NCBI GenBank assembly: GCA_027627225.1
Contig: CM051024.1
Span: forward strand, 48,704,547-48,768,546
Reading direction: 5' to 3'
From: Congeria kusceri
Taxonomy: Eukaryota; Mollusca; Bivalvia; Myida; Dreissenidae
Length of the DNA: 64,000 bases
Positions 12,191 through 24,647 of this stretch are shown here, in pieces (positions within the stretch are counted from its first letter, which is position 1; each line of letters begins with the position of its first letter). The notes beneath the pieces are model-generated. The model had not been told where the DNA came from and made no database searches. It saw nothing but the letters and a program-made list of their open reading frames with translations. The translations under genes and the position numbers were made by a program.

Positions 12191-12336
12191 AGGCAGAAAA
12201 ATAGACTTGCACATTGTTTGTTACTAATACATTTTCACATAAAAAGTAACATGTAAGTTGTTTAGATCTATTTTTGCACAGTAAAGTTTAATTGAGGTAG
12301 CTGTTTTGGTCTTTTAGAAAGACTGTTGTTGTTTTT

Positions 12337-12700
12337 ATGCAGGAGGCATATAATTATTGTATCAGTGATTCCGTCTCTACAAGGTTAACTAGATTTTACC
12401 ATTTCGTCAAGCATCAACACCACTTACTACAACACTTGGATACTTACTCAGTTGTTGCTTATGACCATTCCCAATCTGCCCAAATCAGCCAACCTCACAT
12501 TGACTTTGACCTTGACCTATTTTGGACTTAAAATTCTAATGGGCTATTTCTTGGTGCACCAACAACACTTACTACAACACCTGGACTGGATACTTATATA
12601 GTTGTTGCTTATGACCATTCTCAATCCACCCATATCACCAAATCTCACTTTAACCTTGACCTTGACCTAATTTGAATGATTCAAATGGCTGTCCAGCACC
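12337..12700 (+). repeat. Dispersed repeat family with GGCATCTTGAT start, copy 2
   Basis: It shares GCAGGAGGCATATA, GGTTAACTAGATTTTACCAT, the CCAATCTGCCCAAATCA-type segment and CCTTGACCTATTTTGGACTT with 970-1230 and 32161-32710. It contains an internal partial repeat. A short plus-strand ORF (12337-12531) lies within the repeat and is not a gene. Confidence 0.75.
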
Positions 12701-14844
12701 AACCGGGGTTGTATGCGTTCATCTAACACATCACCAAGGCACCCAATAGAATGTTATGTTTTGAAGACCTTTCAGTAAGCCAATGAAAAGCCTTGCTTTC
12801 ATAGTTTTGAAAGTGAAAGTAGAGGACTATACTGCAAAACCATTAATTATCATGGGGCACTCATTTTCGTGGATTTCGAGGATGGAACGATCCACGAATT
12901 GTTTGGCCGAATTTGCGCTCTAAGATGTAGTTTTCTATTACGTATGCCTACATGAAGACAATGTAAATATAATGTTTAAAGTAGTTAAATGAAGTATAAG
13001 AGTTTGTTCATGATAAATACATTACCTAAAACATGATGTGCATTTATATCATAAACTGGATTTATTTATTTTGTGTGTTGCAAGTAGCCCCTATCTAATC
13101 TGCATACTTTCCAAACGAGGCTTCGGTGTAATATACTGTGTACCTTATTGACACTTGACATATCCGATTTATCTGCCAATGCAGTAACGCTGTAATTATG
13201 CATTGCTATCTTCTTTCAGATAGACTAGTAAGGCCAGTCCCTTTTTATTTTCTGGTTTACAAAAATTTTTGGGGAACATGTCCACTGGCAGGTCGAAAAA
13301 AAAGAAAAAAAAAAGTGTTCAAATCTTAACACAACGAACGATTTCCCATTAGCAATTTATAATTAATAACAATATCAACATTAAAACACACTATTATGTG
13401 AAGTTAGAATAAGACGTCAAACATGGTATAAACTGTTTTATTACACCAATGTTTTATATGCAGTTGAACCATTTGTATTTATGAATTTTACAGAGTAAAT
13501 AAGTGTAATAGATGCATATATTTTAACGGCATCATTAAAATTGATTTTACCACAAAGTTGTATACTTGTATGGATTTACAAAATGTAAAGTGAGATGCCT
13601 TTTTAAAAGAAGACGAGTTAACCTGCGCAGGACTGGAATCCACAACTGCCCGAACACAGACCTTGCAAAACGAGCTTAATCTAACCACACAACGCAAATT
13701 TTGAAAATAATTGCTGTGAGGTCTCGAAAAACATATTAAATTTAACTATATCAAGAGAAAAGTCCAATTAATATGACGTTAATTGTCTGCATTCTTATTA
13801 AGTCTTAATTCTTATTAAAAATGAGAAACCAGTTTTAACATATTTTTTTTTTAAATATTCAACTCTGTGTATATGCTAAATCTTCATGTATAAAAAATAT
13901 ATTAAATTTATCAGATATAAACTCAACTGCTAGTGTGTGTTAAATTATTGCATTACAATTGTGACAGAAACAAAATACAAGGCAAATAAGAAATTCTCAT
14001 TGTGTCGCGAAAATATATATCATCAACAAAATGCAACCATGACTTTCTCTTTTAAGTGTATACGAGACAAAGCTGTCTGTCCCCACATCCTCGTTTCGAT
14101 GTCCCCGCAAGAAGATCTTTTTACTAATGATATTATTTGTTACAAATGCCACCTGAAAATATACATCCAGTGCCTTCCACAGGATTTTTTTTGGCGTCCC
14201 CGTCCCGAGAGGGGTGGGTTAGGGAGGGGTATCCCCTCCGTACGTCAAATTTTTTTGTGGCATGTGTCAAATGACGTTATCTGGTGCGTTTTATCTAAGG
14301 CTAAGATGTTTTCAATTTTTTGTACAAGTTTAGACGAAATGAAATAAACGAAGCATCACCGTTTGAACGGTATACCTCTAGCCTTTTAACAGCAAAAGCA
14401 TCATTGTTGTTGCGAAACTGAAAGTAATGATTTTTTCCGGATTTTTATGTCCAGTGCGCATCACATTCGCACAGTGACGTCATGTCCAAATCCACTATTC
14501 TCGTCGTTCTCGAATCTTTAGGTTACACTCGATCTACTGATGGAGCCTTTTTTATTTGATTAATTATGTTCATATGGGCATGTATTTAGTGTTTTAACAC
14601 TGTTTTAATCGTTACAGCTGTTGAACATAGTACTGACTGGATAATTGGTGAATTGTAAAGATCTTGATTAAAATATATTTATATTATATACATGCATTGT
14701 TCTTGCAAAAACGGCGGGAAATTTTCCTCGTGCACATCGTGCCTGCGCGTCATATGTTAAAGACAAATGTCACTCTATTGTTTAAAACAGTGTTGATTTT
14801 CTCGTGTTTCATTCTTTCCATAAATAACTGTACTTCTAACGGTA
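12701..14844. other. Non-coding sequence with no assigned genes
   Basis: A segment near 12835-12905 (TTTTCGTGGATTTCG..GATCCACGAATTG) resembles a commonly dispersed invertebrate repeat, but I cannot bound it. An ORF at 13937-14347 has no domain and biased composition. A perfect TGACGTCA palindrome (CRE-like) is at 14475-14482. Confidence 0.45.
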
Positions 14845-15190
14845 ATATTAACTGTCATCAAATGGACAAGTCATTTTAAGGGCCGTCTACGAAACATGTT
14901 GAACATTATTAGAAGTTTACAATATATAATAAATTCAACAATTTACAAACTAAAAATCACTTCTAATTTTTTTTCCACCAATAAGTAACTTTGCATGGAA
15001 AAACCACGCCAATTTGTTTATAAGTTATCTATTTTTTCTCCATTTGTGAATTTATTTATGAGACGACCCTCAAACTTGAAACACTTCACTGACCACAATA
15101 ACGGGATTTCTCCCTGCAAAAATCATGCATGGGATTAACATTCCTTTGACGGGAAACTAGGACACCCAATGTCTTTAAAGACCTGTATTT
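14845..15190 (-). repeat. Dispersed repeat (family N), uninterrupted copy
   Basis: Its reverse complement matches 47540-47810 plus 48640-48750. Shared stretches include AAAGACATT..GTGTCC, TTTTTGCA.GGA.AAA, TTATTGTGGTCAG, GGGTCGTC, and at the far end AGACGGCCCT.AAAATGACTTGTCCA. The other copy is split by a Helitron-like insertion. A minus-strand ORF (15086-15409) and a plus-strand ORF at 47383-47739 share a peptide-like stretch only because both overlap this repeat. Confidence 0.75.
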
Positions 15191-15800
15191 AGTAAAGCAC
15201 ATGATCGGTACACGCACGCTTTCCGTGCGTGGAACGTGACGTCGTGTTTCAGCAGACATTTTGCACTCTTTTGTAGAAAACACGGGTTTTACATGGCATA
15301 TATGTACATAAACAATGGCGGACGCCTTGCTTAAAAAAATTGTCTGTGAAATTCCGGAACAATTTGTTGATCTCGATCGGCAATCATCGTGTGATACCGT
15401 CAAAAACAAAAAGCAGTTTCACGGAAGTAAACGGACTTACCGAGCAAATTATTATATTCGTACTCAAAATATTTTGAAAATTTGAACGTTTCGTCCCCCA
15501 TCGGTAAAAAAAAAATCGTAATTATAATTTTTTTTTTTTTTCACTTTCGGAAAATTTATGTTCGCCGGTTTTGTAAACCGTAAAATCAAAAAGTCCTGGC
15601 CTAAAGATCTATGTGCAAAGTAAACACTCTCCATGCAAAAAGCGAGGACCACGGTTTTTGGCGGACGACGGACCATTGTTTAATTCACACATTTGTAGTC
15701 AGACCCTACTTCCCACAGTGCCGTGCCGTGTTTATTTCATAAGGAGGGTCTGTTGCTTAATTGACCGGTCGATAATAGGGCCCGCATGGACGCTCCATTT
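15191..15800. other. CpG-rich segment with a short ORF in strong start context
   Basis: CpG density is visibly higher than in the surrounding sequence (CACGCACGC, GTGCGTGGAACGTGACGTCG). An ATG at 15314 (ACAATGGCGGACGCC, a strong context) opens 57 codons beginning MADALLKKIVCEIPEQFVDL and ends at a TGA near 15485. I do not recognise the peptide. A GTAAAC at 15427 is a weak possible donor. It could be a promoter with a first exon, or unrecorded transposon sequence. Confidence 0.2.
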
Positions 15801-17220
15801 ATGACCATAAGGTGTTACAAACAGAAAACGATACGATTGACGCAGTTCTAGATGTTTTTTTCATTAATAAAATTGAAAATCCACGAATTTAAGTTGTCAT
15901 TTTTTAACAAACTATGAAATTTGATGCCGACGAGTATAAATTGTTTTGCAGTATTGTAATATGAGATGCATGTTACTTCTAAAGCATATTTACACATCAT
16001 ATCAATTGATTATATGACTGTCTTTTAGGGTCGATGCTTTTCAAACATTGCATGAATCGGAAACACAATTTGACAAGTCACCAAATTATGTAACATTTAC
16101 CTGTATAATCACCCACATGTACTGGATCCATTACTGTGGTGTTAAATACAGCTCAGAAAGACGATAAGGATTGAAAACTTACTTATTCCAATTACGAAAT
16201 GCATTTATGGTGTCTTAATCCTCCCGTGTTTTGGATTTTTTTTGCTTTCGGCCCCCTCTGTCACTTGAAACTATTTTAAGTTGTTATATTTGTGCATTTG
16301 CTACAGTATTGTACCTTAGTGTTGCGGTTACATTCCACTATTGTTAATGGTGAAAAAGGGGCTATACCGATTAGGGGCAGGGCGTTTGTATGCACTTTAA
16401 CATATTTGAAACAGTTTATTTTCTCAACGGCTGAAGGATTCTTTTCGGGAATTTCCGAAAGCTTGCTTATTGGAGGATCACTACAGACGTCATATAGGAG
16501 GAAGCGTTCTGATTGGCAGAGAGGAATCAAAGAACCGTTTGAAGTATCACAGTGCGCGATAGTATTGAAGTAGCAACACAGAAGGAACGCTCGTTTTTCA
16601 CATTTGTAATTTCGGCCTGCAATATCTAAAAATTCACTAACAAAATTATACTAACTTTAACATTGACTTTGAACATTTAAACATTTTACTAACACTTAAC
16701 AAGGAGGAGGACACGGATCGAGGACGCGAGGATGGAAACGTAATAGTTGTTGCTGATTCATTGTAAATCTGGACATTTCTAGATCGACGTCTGCAATTAA
16801 TATTAACATTAATAATAACCGTAATGATAAGTTAATAGTTATTATAGTTAACATTTATTGCTAAACAGCTGTATTATTTTAACATTATTCTTTAAGTACG
16901 AAATATAATAAATTACAGTTGTTTATTCAAATTTATTCTTTTTGTCTGTTATTAATACACCACAACAGTCCGACTTCCTCATAGAGTAAAATATTCTGAG
17001 GTTATATCGCAGTCCACCACAGGGATTCGCGTTACAATATTTTACCTCGGATTATAATTTAGCTGGGATTCAAAACTTGATTATTACCCATTCACATTTT
17101 GATGACGTAAACATGGTTGCGGAATTTTCATACTTTTGTAATGAAAATATAGCATGGATTCAATATCACTGAATCTGCTGCACCTTGTGGTAATTCAGTG
17201 CATTATTTGTTTCTTTTTCA
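15801..17220. other. Non-coding sequence, nothing recognised
   Basis: Two overlapping antisense ORFs (16276-16530 minus, 16292-16573 plus) have no recognisable motif. No repeat shared with the rest of the window is visible. Confidence 0.45.
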
Positions 17221-17398
17221 AATGTGAAAATAACTTTGTCTGGTCATAACTGAAAATATAAAAGTAGTTGCCATTAGCCTTTAGAAGTGAGTTGTCTCAT
17301 TGGCTGGGAAATGTGAAAATAACTTTGTCTGGTCATAACTGAAAATATAAAAGTAGTTGCCATTAGCCTTTAGAAGTGAGTTGTCTCATTGGCTGGGA
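17221..17398. repeat. 89-bp tandem duplication
   Basis: AATGTGAAAATAACTTTGTC through CTCATTGGCTGGGA is present twice, 89 bp apart, with essentially no differences. It is a recent duplication. Confidence 0.95.
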
Positions 17399-18083
17399 TA
17401 AAAAAACTTTTGGGGCAATGCTGGGTGTTCAATGTGGCGTCATCAGATTTACTAAAAGAAGATTGACCAAATTAACCAAATTTAGCTGGCAAAGCTGTTT
17501 TAATGTCCGGCCTTTCTATGAGACATAACCAAATATTAATACACAAGCTTTTGGACATCATAGCAATGAGGGGTGCCGATTTCTGCCTTGAAACATAATT
17601 TCTCCAATGGAATAACTCCAGTCCATGGTGAGGTTTTTCCACAAAAACTTTGCATATTATGGCACCTAAAACAATTTGCAGACTGTTGTGATACGAATTA
17701 TGTAATTTCGTTTAACAAAGTGTTTCTCTGGAAATACCACAACATTGCTGAAGTGTTAAGGGTGGGTGAAAAATGATATTGTAAACAGACTGCATGCTGG
17801 TTGTCAGCAGTTGAGCTGTTAAGATTGTCCCTGAAGCCTTTAACATACAAGTCTGTGTAATGGAACATGCTGTGCCTAGGTAACGAGCTAATGCTAACAA
17901 TAGAGTTTCTGGGTATCTTCATAAATACAACACACACATATTTCATTACATAATGGAACTGCTCTTGAGAAAATCTATTTGGACTTGTATTACCTGATAT
18001 TCTAAGGTCATCTCTGGAAATAAGACTGTCATTGGTTCTGGTATTATGGGCAATTCCTCAAATGTCACTCATATGTAAATTAG
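17399..18083. other. Non-coding sequence, nothing recognised
   Basis: The short ORFs 17573-17776 (plus) and 17698-17946 (minus) overlap on opposite strands and carry no motifs. Confidence 0.45.
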
Positions 18084-18109
18084 TTGTGTAGATCATTATT
18101 TGTGAACAG

Positions 18110-19300
18110 ATGTACAAGCAAACAAGCACATGGTATCACCCTTTCATTGTTTGTGATCAACAAAAGAACACAGATATTGCCCTTTCATTGTTTCTGGTCC
18201 ATCGTGTCAGCAAAAGAGAACATGGTATTGTCTGGTCATCATTTCTGCGTCATTTTATCAACAAAAGAGCACATGGTATTGTCCATTTATCATTTCTGGC
18301 ACATTGTATCAACAAAAGAAAACATGGTATTGTCCATTCATTGTTTCTATTTCATTTTATCAGCACAAGTGAATATGGTATTGTCCATTTATAGTTTCTG
18401 GTTTATTGTATCAACAAATGAGAACATGGTATTGTCCATTTATAGTTTTTGGTTTGTTGTGTGAGCAAAGGATCACATGGTACTGTCCATTTATCGTTTC
18501 TGGTCCATTGTATCAACAAATGAGAACATGGTATTGTCCATTCATCATTTTTTGGCCATTGTATCAGCAAAAGAGAACATGGTATTGTCCATTCATTGTT
18601 TCTAGTTCATTGTATCAACAAATGAGAACATGGTATTGTCCAGTCATCATTTCTGGTCCATTGTATTAGCCCAAGAGAATATGGTATTGTCCATTAATAG
18701 TTTCTGGTTCATTGTGTCAGCAAAAGAGAACATGGTATTGTCCATTTATCGTTTCTTGTTAATTGTATCAGAAAAAGAGAACATAGTATTGTCCAGTAAT
18801 CGTTTCTGGTCCATTGTATTAGCAAAAGGGCACATGGTGTTGTCCAGTCATCCTTTCTTGTCCATTGTATCAGCAAAAGAGAACAAGGTATTTGTCCTTT
18901 GATAGTTTCTGGTTCATTGTGTCAGCAAAAGATTACATGATAATGTCCATTCATCATTTCTTGTCCATTGTGTCAGCAAAAGAGCACATGATATTGTCCA
19001 TTTATCGTTTCTGGTCCATTGTATCAACAAATGAGAACATGGTATTGTCCATTCATCATTTTTGTCCATTATATCAGAAAAAGAGAAAATGGTATTGTCC
19101 ATTCATTGTTTCTGGTTCATTGTGTCAACAAATTAAAACATGGTATTGTCTATTCATAATTTCTTGTCCATTGTATCAACAAATGAGAACATGGTATTGT
19201 CCATTCATCGTTTCTGGTTCATTGTATGAACAAATGAGAACATGGTATTGTTCATTTATAGTTTCTGGTTTATTGTATCAACAAATGAGAACATGACCGT
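18110..19300. repeat. 51-bp minisatellite, about 23 copies
   Basis: The unit contains ACATGGTATTGTCCATTCAT, then CGTTTCTGGTCCATTGTATC, then AACAAAAGAGA. ACATGG recurs at 18424, 18475 and 18526 (period 51). Because 51 is divisible by three, several long ORFs appear in all plus frames and on the minus strand, all made of the same repeated peptides (for example QQMRTWYCPFIVSG). They are artefacts of the array. Copies differ by point changes and small indels. Confidence 0.95.
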
Positions 19301-19796
19301 GGTTTGTGACCAAACCAATAATGGAAATTAATCCTTTGACAATAACGAATGCTTTGCTAATAACTGGAGTAATGAATGCCTTGACAATAGATGTTTCCAC
19401 AATTGTCAGTCCTATTTGTTGCACTAGAATGTCACATGTTTTACTGTTAACCTATTTAACACAATAGAGCATCATTGTGGTAAAGCTTGTGAAGTGTTTG
19501 TCAAGCTTCATGAATGGAGATTATCTGTTAACAATAGCTTGGGAGAAGACTAAACTATTAGTAGCAAGCACTGGAAATGTCAATAACTGGCAGATGTGCT
19601 TAGTAGTTTGTGGGCAAGAAGGTGCATAGTAGTTTGTGGGCAAGAAGGCCTGCAGTGAGTATATTTGCATTTTTTTTAATATGATCATTTTAATAAATAT
19701 ATGTCAAGCATTATGCCTCAAAGCTTACAAGTGTTAGAGACAATAGCCTGTACAACATGATACAACACTGGTATTTATAACCATAATCAAAGGTGG
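19301..19796. other. Non-coding sequence
   Basis: AT-rich; a short direct repeat (TAGTAGTTTGTGGGCAAGAAGG, about 25 bp, twice) lies near 19600-19650. Nothing else is seen. Confidence 0.5.
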
Positions 19797-20530
19797 TTCA
19801 TTATTATACGCTCGTTTGAAAAACGGGTCATATTATGGTAACACCCAAGCAATACAGCCCCACCCCAGCGGAAGGGCTGGCAAGCGGTAGGGCAGGCTGG
19901 AAGGCAGCGTACTAAGATCTTTGTCCGGAGCATAACTTTGTCCAGCATGGATGGATTAAAAAAAACTTGGCAGTGACCAGCATGATGAGTGTCACGCGCA
20001 AGAACCAGGTCCCAAGGTCAAGGTCACAATTAAGGTCAAAGGTCAAATATAGGAAATCAATCCTTACCACTTTGTCCAGAGCATATCTTTGTCGAGCATA
20101 GATGGATTTTCAAATAACTTGGTAGAAGTGATAAGCATTGTGAGACGGAGTATCGCATGCAAGAACCAGGTCCCTAGGTCCAAGGTAAAGGTCACAATTC
20201 AGGGTCAAAGGTCAAATAGAAGAAATCAATCCTTACCATTTTGTCCGGAGCATATCTTTGTCTAGTATGCATGGATTTTCAAAAAACTTTGCAGAAGTGA
20301 TAAGCATGGTGAGACAGAGTGTCCCATGCAAGAACTAGGTCCCTAGGTCCAAGTCAAGGTCGCATATCGAGGTCAAAGGTCAAATATAAGAAATCAATCT
20401 TTACCACTTTGTCTGGAGCATATCTTTTTCCAGCATGGATGGATTTTCTTTCTTTAGTGGTTGAATCTTTACCCCTGAAAATGCTCCTTTGACAGGCGTA
20501 TCTTTGTGACAATGGCACTCGTGTTAGTAG
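19797..20530 (+). mobile_element. Modular dispersed element (family F)
   Basis: It starts near CGCTCGTTTGAAAAACGGGT. About three modules of roughly 170-190 bp follow, each with TTTGTCCGGAGCATA.CTTTG, CAAGAACCAGGTCCC.AGGTC and AGGTCAAAGGTCAAATATA. It ends near AATGGCACTCGTGTTAG. It is non-coding. The layout resembles the other modular families in the window. Confidence 0.8.
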
Positions 20531-20917
20531 TTGGAGGACAACCAGTACGCATCAATAATGACCTTGATGCCCATGGTTTTTTCGAATTAAGGAACATGCT
20601 AATTGAAAAATAAATCACAGTAAATGAACACATATTTGATAAATTATATAAATAAATAATATAAACATTAATGTATTAGTAAAAACAAAACAGAGAGTTT
20701 ACCATGGTTATTACTATAAAGTGGTTAATTAATTATATGCTCGTACTAGCATGAAACAAAAATAATAATTAAATAAACAAGACATGTCTTTCAAAAAGAC
20801 AATCAGTGTTGAAATTAATATTGAGATATCATTTTTTGCCCTCAATATTATACAAGAGGACCAATATAATCGGTTACATGACTTCTCAGACACAAGATTT
20901 GTTTGGTCCCTACTAAG

Positions 20918-21247
20918 ACGTAAAAAAAAAATTATTTTTGTTTTAGGTTACCCGACCTACCAAAAAAAAAAGCCTTGACCCTAGACCATTTTATTAAGTG
21001 GGTCTGATATTTATTTGTTTATTTTATTTTTTTCCAAGTATTAAATCTTTTTTGGATAAATAAGTGTTTTGTTGTGATAGCATCCACTTCAAACAATGTT
21101 TTATGATATTAGAATCATGTTTTGAATATGCATTCAGTTTTAGATGTTGAAGTTGACCATTTACCAAATAAAAAAAATTATATAAAAAAAATATCCTACC
21201 AACCTACCCTGATTTTTTTGGGCATGTAACCTGAAACAATCATTTTT
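20918..21247. mobile_element. Family M inverted-repeat element, uninterrupted copy
   Basis: A-rich left end (CGTAAAAAAAAAATTATTTT) followed by GTTTTAGGTTACCCGACCTA; right end CCTACCCTGATTTTTTTGGG then CATGTAACCTGAAACAA. Its reverse complement matches both halves of the interrupted copy around 23537-23615 and 27407-27668, for example GTTGACCATTTACCAAATAA. Confidence 0.75.
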
Positions 21248-22205
21248 AGCCCCTTTTTCACTTAGATTTTCTGGTTAAAGTTTATATTGAAAAGTTTTAT
21301 AACTTCAAATCTACATAAGTTATTCACTTGAAACTTGGAACTAAACTTTTCATCAACTCCAGTATCAAGGGCAACATTCCCTATAACTCTGTTTTGTATT
21401 TTGACAGAGTGATGTCCCTTTTTCACATAGATTTTCTGGTTGAAATTTATATTCAAAAGTTTTGTAACTGCAATACTACACAAGCTATTCACTTGAAACT
21501 TGGAACTAACCTTTTTCATCAACTCCAGTATCAGTGTGAACATTCCCCATAACTCTATTTTGTATTTTGACAGAGTTATGCCCCCTTTTTCACTTAGATT
21601 TTCTGTTTAAAGTTTATATTCGAAGGTTTTGTAACTTAAAAACTACATAAGTTATTCACTTGAAACTTGGAACTAACCTTTTTCATCAACTCCAGTATCA
21701 GGGTGAACATTCCCCATAACTCTGTTTTGTATTTTGACAGAGTTATGCCCCCTTTTTCACTTAGATTTTCTGTTTAAAGTTTATATTCAAAGGTTTTGTA
21801 ACTTAAAAACTACATAAGTTATTCACTTGAAACTTGGAACTTAACTTTGTCATCAACTCCAGTATCAAGGGCAACTTTCCCTATAACTCTGTTTTGTATT
21901 TTGACAGAGTTATGCCCCTTTTTCACATAGATTTTCTGGTTAAAGTTTATATTCAAAGGTTTTGTAACTTAAAAACTACATAAGTTATTCATTTGAAACT
22001 TGGAACTAACCTTTGTCATCCACTCCAGTATCTGGGTGAACATTCTTTGTTGTTAAAGTTTTTGTTCCAAACATTTATAAACTATTCAAGGCTTCACTTA
22101 AAAGCTATGTATTTTAACAAATGTATGTCCCTTCTACTATCCAAAATATGTACCAACTGAAATAATTTGAATAGTCGAGCGCGCTGTCCTCTGACAGCTC
22201 TTGTT
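21248..22205 (+). mobile_element. Modular element (family H) ending in stem-loop plus CTCTTG
   Basis: About five modules of roughly 165 bp carry TTTTTCACTTAGATTTTCTG, ACTACATAAGTTATTCACTT, GAAACTTGGAACTAACCTTT and CCATAACTCTGTTTTGTATT. The 3' end is GCGCGCTGTCCTCTGACAGC followed by TCTTG (ending 22203). That end is identical to the one at 51790-51814, although the bodies differ. Confidence 0.85.
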
Positions 22206-22339
22206 TTTTTTCGCCTTAGGAGACTTCTCGGACCCCAGATTTTTCGTTCCCTACTAATGAGCCTTCTCAAATACTCGATTTTTCGAACACCTTAAGAAAA
22301 CGTATCGGCCTCCAAAATTAATTTGAGATAAACTCACTC
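22206..22339. other. Short spacer related to sequence near 20880
   Basis: GACTTCTCGGACCCCAGATT and TCCCTACTAATGA echo GACTTCTCAGACACAAGATT and TCCCTACTAAGA at 20880-20917. The family H copy may therefore sit between remnants of one older element. Confidence 0.45.
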
Positions 22340-23300
22340 ATTGTTAACCAAATTTTTCAAAGAAAAATTTCGTTTATTAGATTGGGGTATGTCGTTGGGC
22401 GGGTGGGCGGTGTTGCAACGTCAACAAAGTCACCGTTACTAAAAATAGCAAAATGGTTTCCGCTCAATAACTTCAGAATGCATTGAGATATTTTAAAGAA
22501 ACTTCAAACATATATACCTTATATCGAGACCTTGCTTAGGATTGCATATGGGGTGAGTGGGATCACTGTCAAGGTCACCATTACTAATAATAGAAAAATG
22601 GTTTCCGCTCAATAATTTAAGAATCCATAAATATATTTAAATGAAACTTCATAAATAGATACCATATATCAAGACCTCGCTTAGGATTGCATATAGGGTG
22701 GGTTGGTGCAAGGTTCAAGTTCCAGGTCACCATTACTAAAAATAGAAAAAAGGTTTCTGCTAAATAACTTGAGTACGCATCGAGATAATTTAACGAAACT
22801 TCATACATATATACCTTATATTGAGACCTTGCTTGGGATTGCATATGGGGTGGGGTCAAGGTAAAGGTCACCGTAACTAAAAATATAAAATGGTTTCCGC
22901 TTAATAACTTGAAAATGGTTTCCTCTCAAGATATTTGAATGAAACTTCATACATGGATACTTTGTATCTAGACAACACTTTGGATTGCATATGGGGTGGG
23001 TGAGATCAAGGTCAAGGTCAACGTTACTAAAAATACAAAAACGGTTTCTGCTTAATAAATTGAGAACGCATTGCGATATTTTAATGAAACTTCATACATA
23101 GATACTTTGTAATGAGACCTTGCTTAGGAATGCATATGAAATTTCTTTCATTATTGTGCTGACTTTTATGCATATCGTTCGAAAAATTTGGTTTTCATGG
23201 AATTTTTTGCTTATTGATCAGAAAAATACCAGAAATTTACCGCTTTATATTTTGTGCTTGTCACCAGAAACCTTAATACTATTGACAGGCAGGCGTGACG
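22340..23300 (+). mobile_element. Modular element (family D), 3' end worn
   Basis: Modules of about 150 bp carry TCAAGGTCACCGTTACTAAA, GGTTTCCGCTCAATAA, ATTTTAATGAAACTTCATAC and GGGATTGCATATGGGGTGGG. The 3' segment GTTCGAAAAATTTGGTTTTC is shared with the better-preserved copy at 51255-51814. Another copy begins at about 63790 and leaves the window. Confidence 0.85.
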
Positions 23301-23536
23301 CGAGCTCAAAAGGCAACATTGTATGTTGTGACCAACTGTGGTCCCCGTGAATTGCAGCATTGTTATCGCTATTTATAGAGTGTACCGATTATATAGGCAA
23401 AACAAAATAGTTATTTCATTATGAGAATGAATATAACATTCTGATCATGACAAACAATTTGTAAAATTGTTCATAATTATGTTCAGTTCTAGAGTGTATG
23501 TCGAAGATATGTTTATAACTTAATATTACTGCTTAG
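23301..23536. other. Non-coding sequence
   Basis: Spacer between the family D copy and the family M left end; nothing recognised. Confidence 0.5.
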
Positions 23537-24647
23537 GCGTAAAAAAAAATATGTTTGTTTGAGGTTACATTCCCCCCTAAAAAAGGTTAGGTAGGTCAGG
23601 ATTTTTTTAATTTTTAGCTCACTGAGCAGAAAGTGCTCATGGTGAGCTTTTGTGATTGCCCGTTGTCTGTCATGCGTGTGTGAGTGCGTGCGTGCTTCGT
23701 CAACTTTTCATTCAAACAACATCTCCTCCTAAACTGCTTGGCAGATTTTCACCAAACTTCACAGGAATGATCCTTGGGTGGACCTCTTTGAAAGTTGTTC
23801 AAATCTTTCCGGTCCGCTGCATATGTAGGTCACCAGAGCTAAAAATCGATTTTAAAAATGAAAACTTTAAAGATATTCTCCTATGAAACCGCAAGGCTCA
23901 GGGCTTTCATATTTGATGTGTGACATCCTCTAGTGGTCCTCTACTAAGATTGTTCAAATGATGACCTTGGGGTCAAAACTTATATAGCAAAATGACTTTA
24001 AAAATCTTCTCCTCTGAAACCGCAAGGCCTAGAGGTTTCATATTTGGACTGTTACATTGTATAGTGGTCCTCTACAAAGATTATTCAAATGATGCCCCTG
24101 GGGTAAAAACTGGCCAAACCCCAGGGGTCACATGGTTTATACAGACTTAAATAGCAAAATGACTTTAAAAATCTTCTCCTCTAAAAGCGCAAGGCCCAGA
24201 GGTTTCATATTTGGTATGTAGCATTGCATAGTGGTCCTCTACAAAGAATGTTGAAATGATGCCCCTGGGGTCAAAACTGGCCACAATTTGGGGGTCACAT
24301 GGTTTACACAGACTTAAATAGCCAAATGACTTTAAAAATCTTCTCTGAAACTGAAAGGCTTAGAGGTTTCATATTCGAGTGGTAACATTGCATAATGGTC
24401 CTCTACAAAGATTGTTCAAATGATGCCCCTGGATTCAAAAGTGGCCACACCCCGGGGATGACATGGTTTATATAGACTTAAATAGCAAAATGACTTGTAA
24501 AATCTTCTCCTCTGAATCCGCAAAGGCCCAAAGGTTTTATATTTGGTAAGTAACATTGTGTAGTGGTCCTCTACAAAGATTGTTCAAATTATGCTCCTGG
24601 GGTCAATACTGACTACACCCCGGGGGGGGGGGGTCACATTGTTTATA

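Noticed and set aside
13937..14347. 136-codon plus-strand ORF
   Set aside because: No motif, no splice or promoter support, and low-complexity stretches such as GGGGTGGGTTAGGGAGGGG inside.
15086..15409. 107-codon minus-strand ORF resembling part of the ORF at 47383-47739
   Set aside because: The resemblance is explained by the dispersed family N repeat shared at DNA level, including non-coding flanks.
18084..19296. Overlapping ORFs up to 143 codons that look like a repetitive hydrophobic protein
   Set aside because: They come from a 51-bp minisatellite with drifting frame; no start, domain or splice support.
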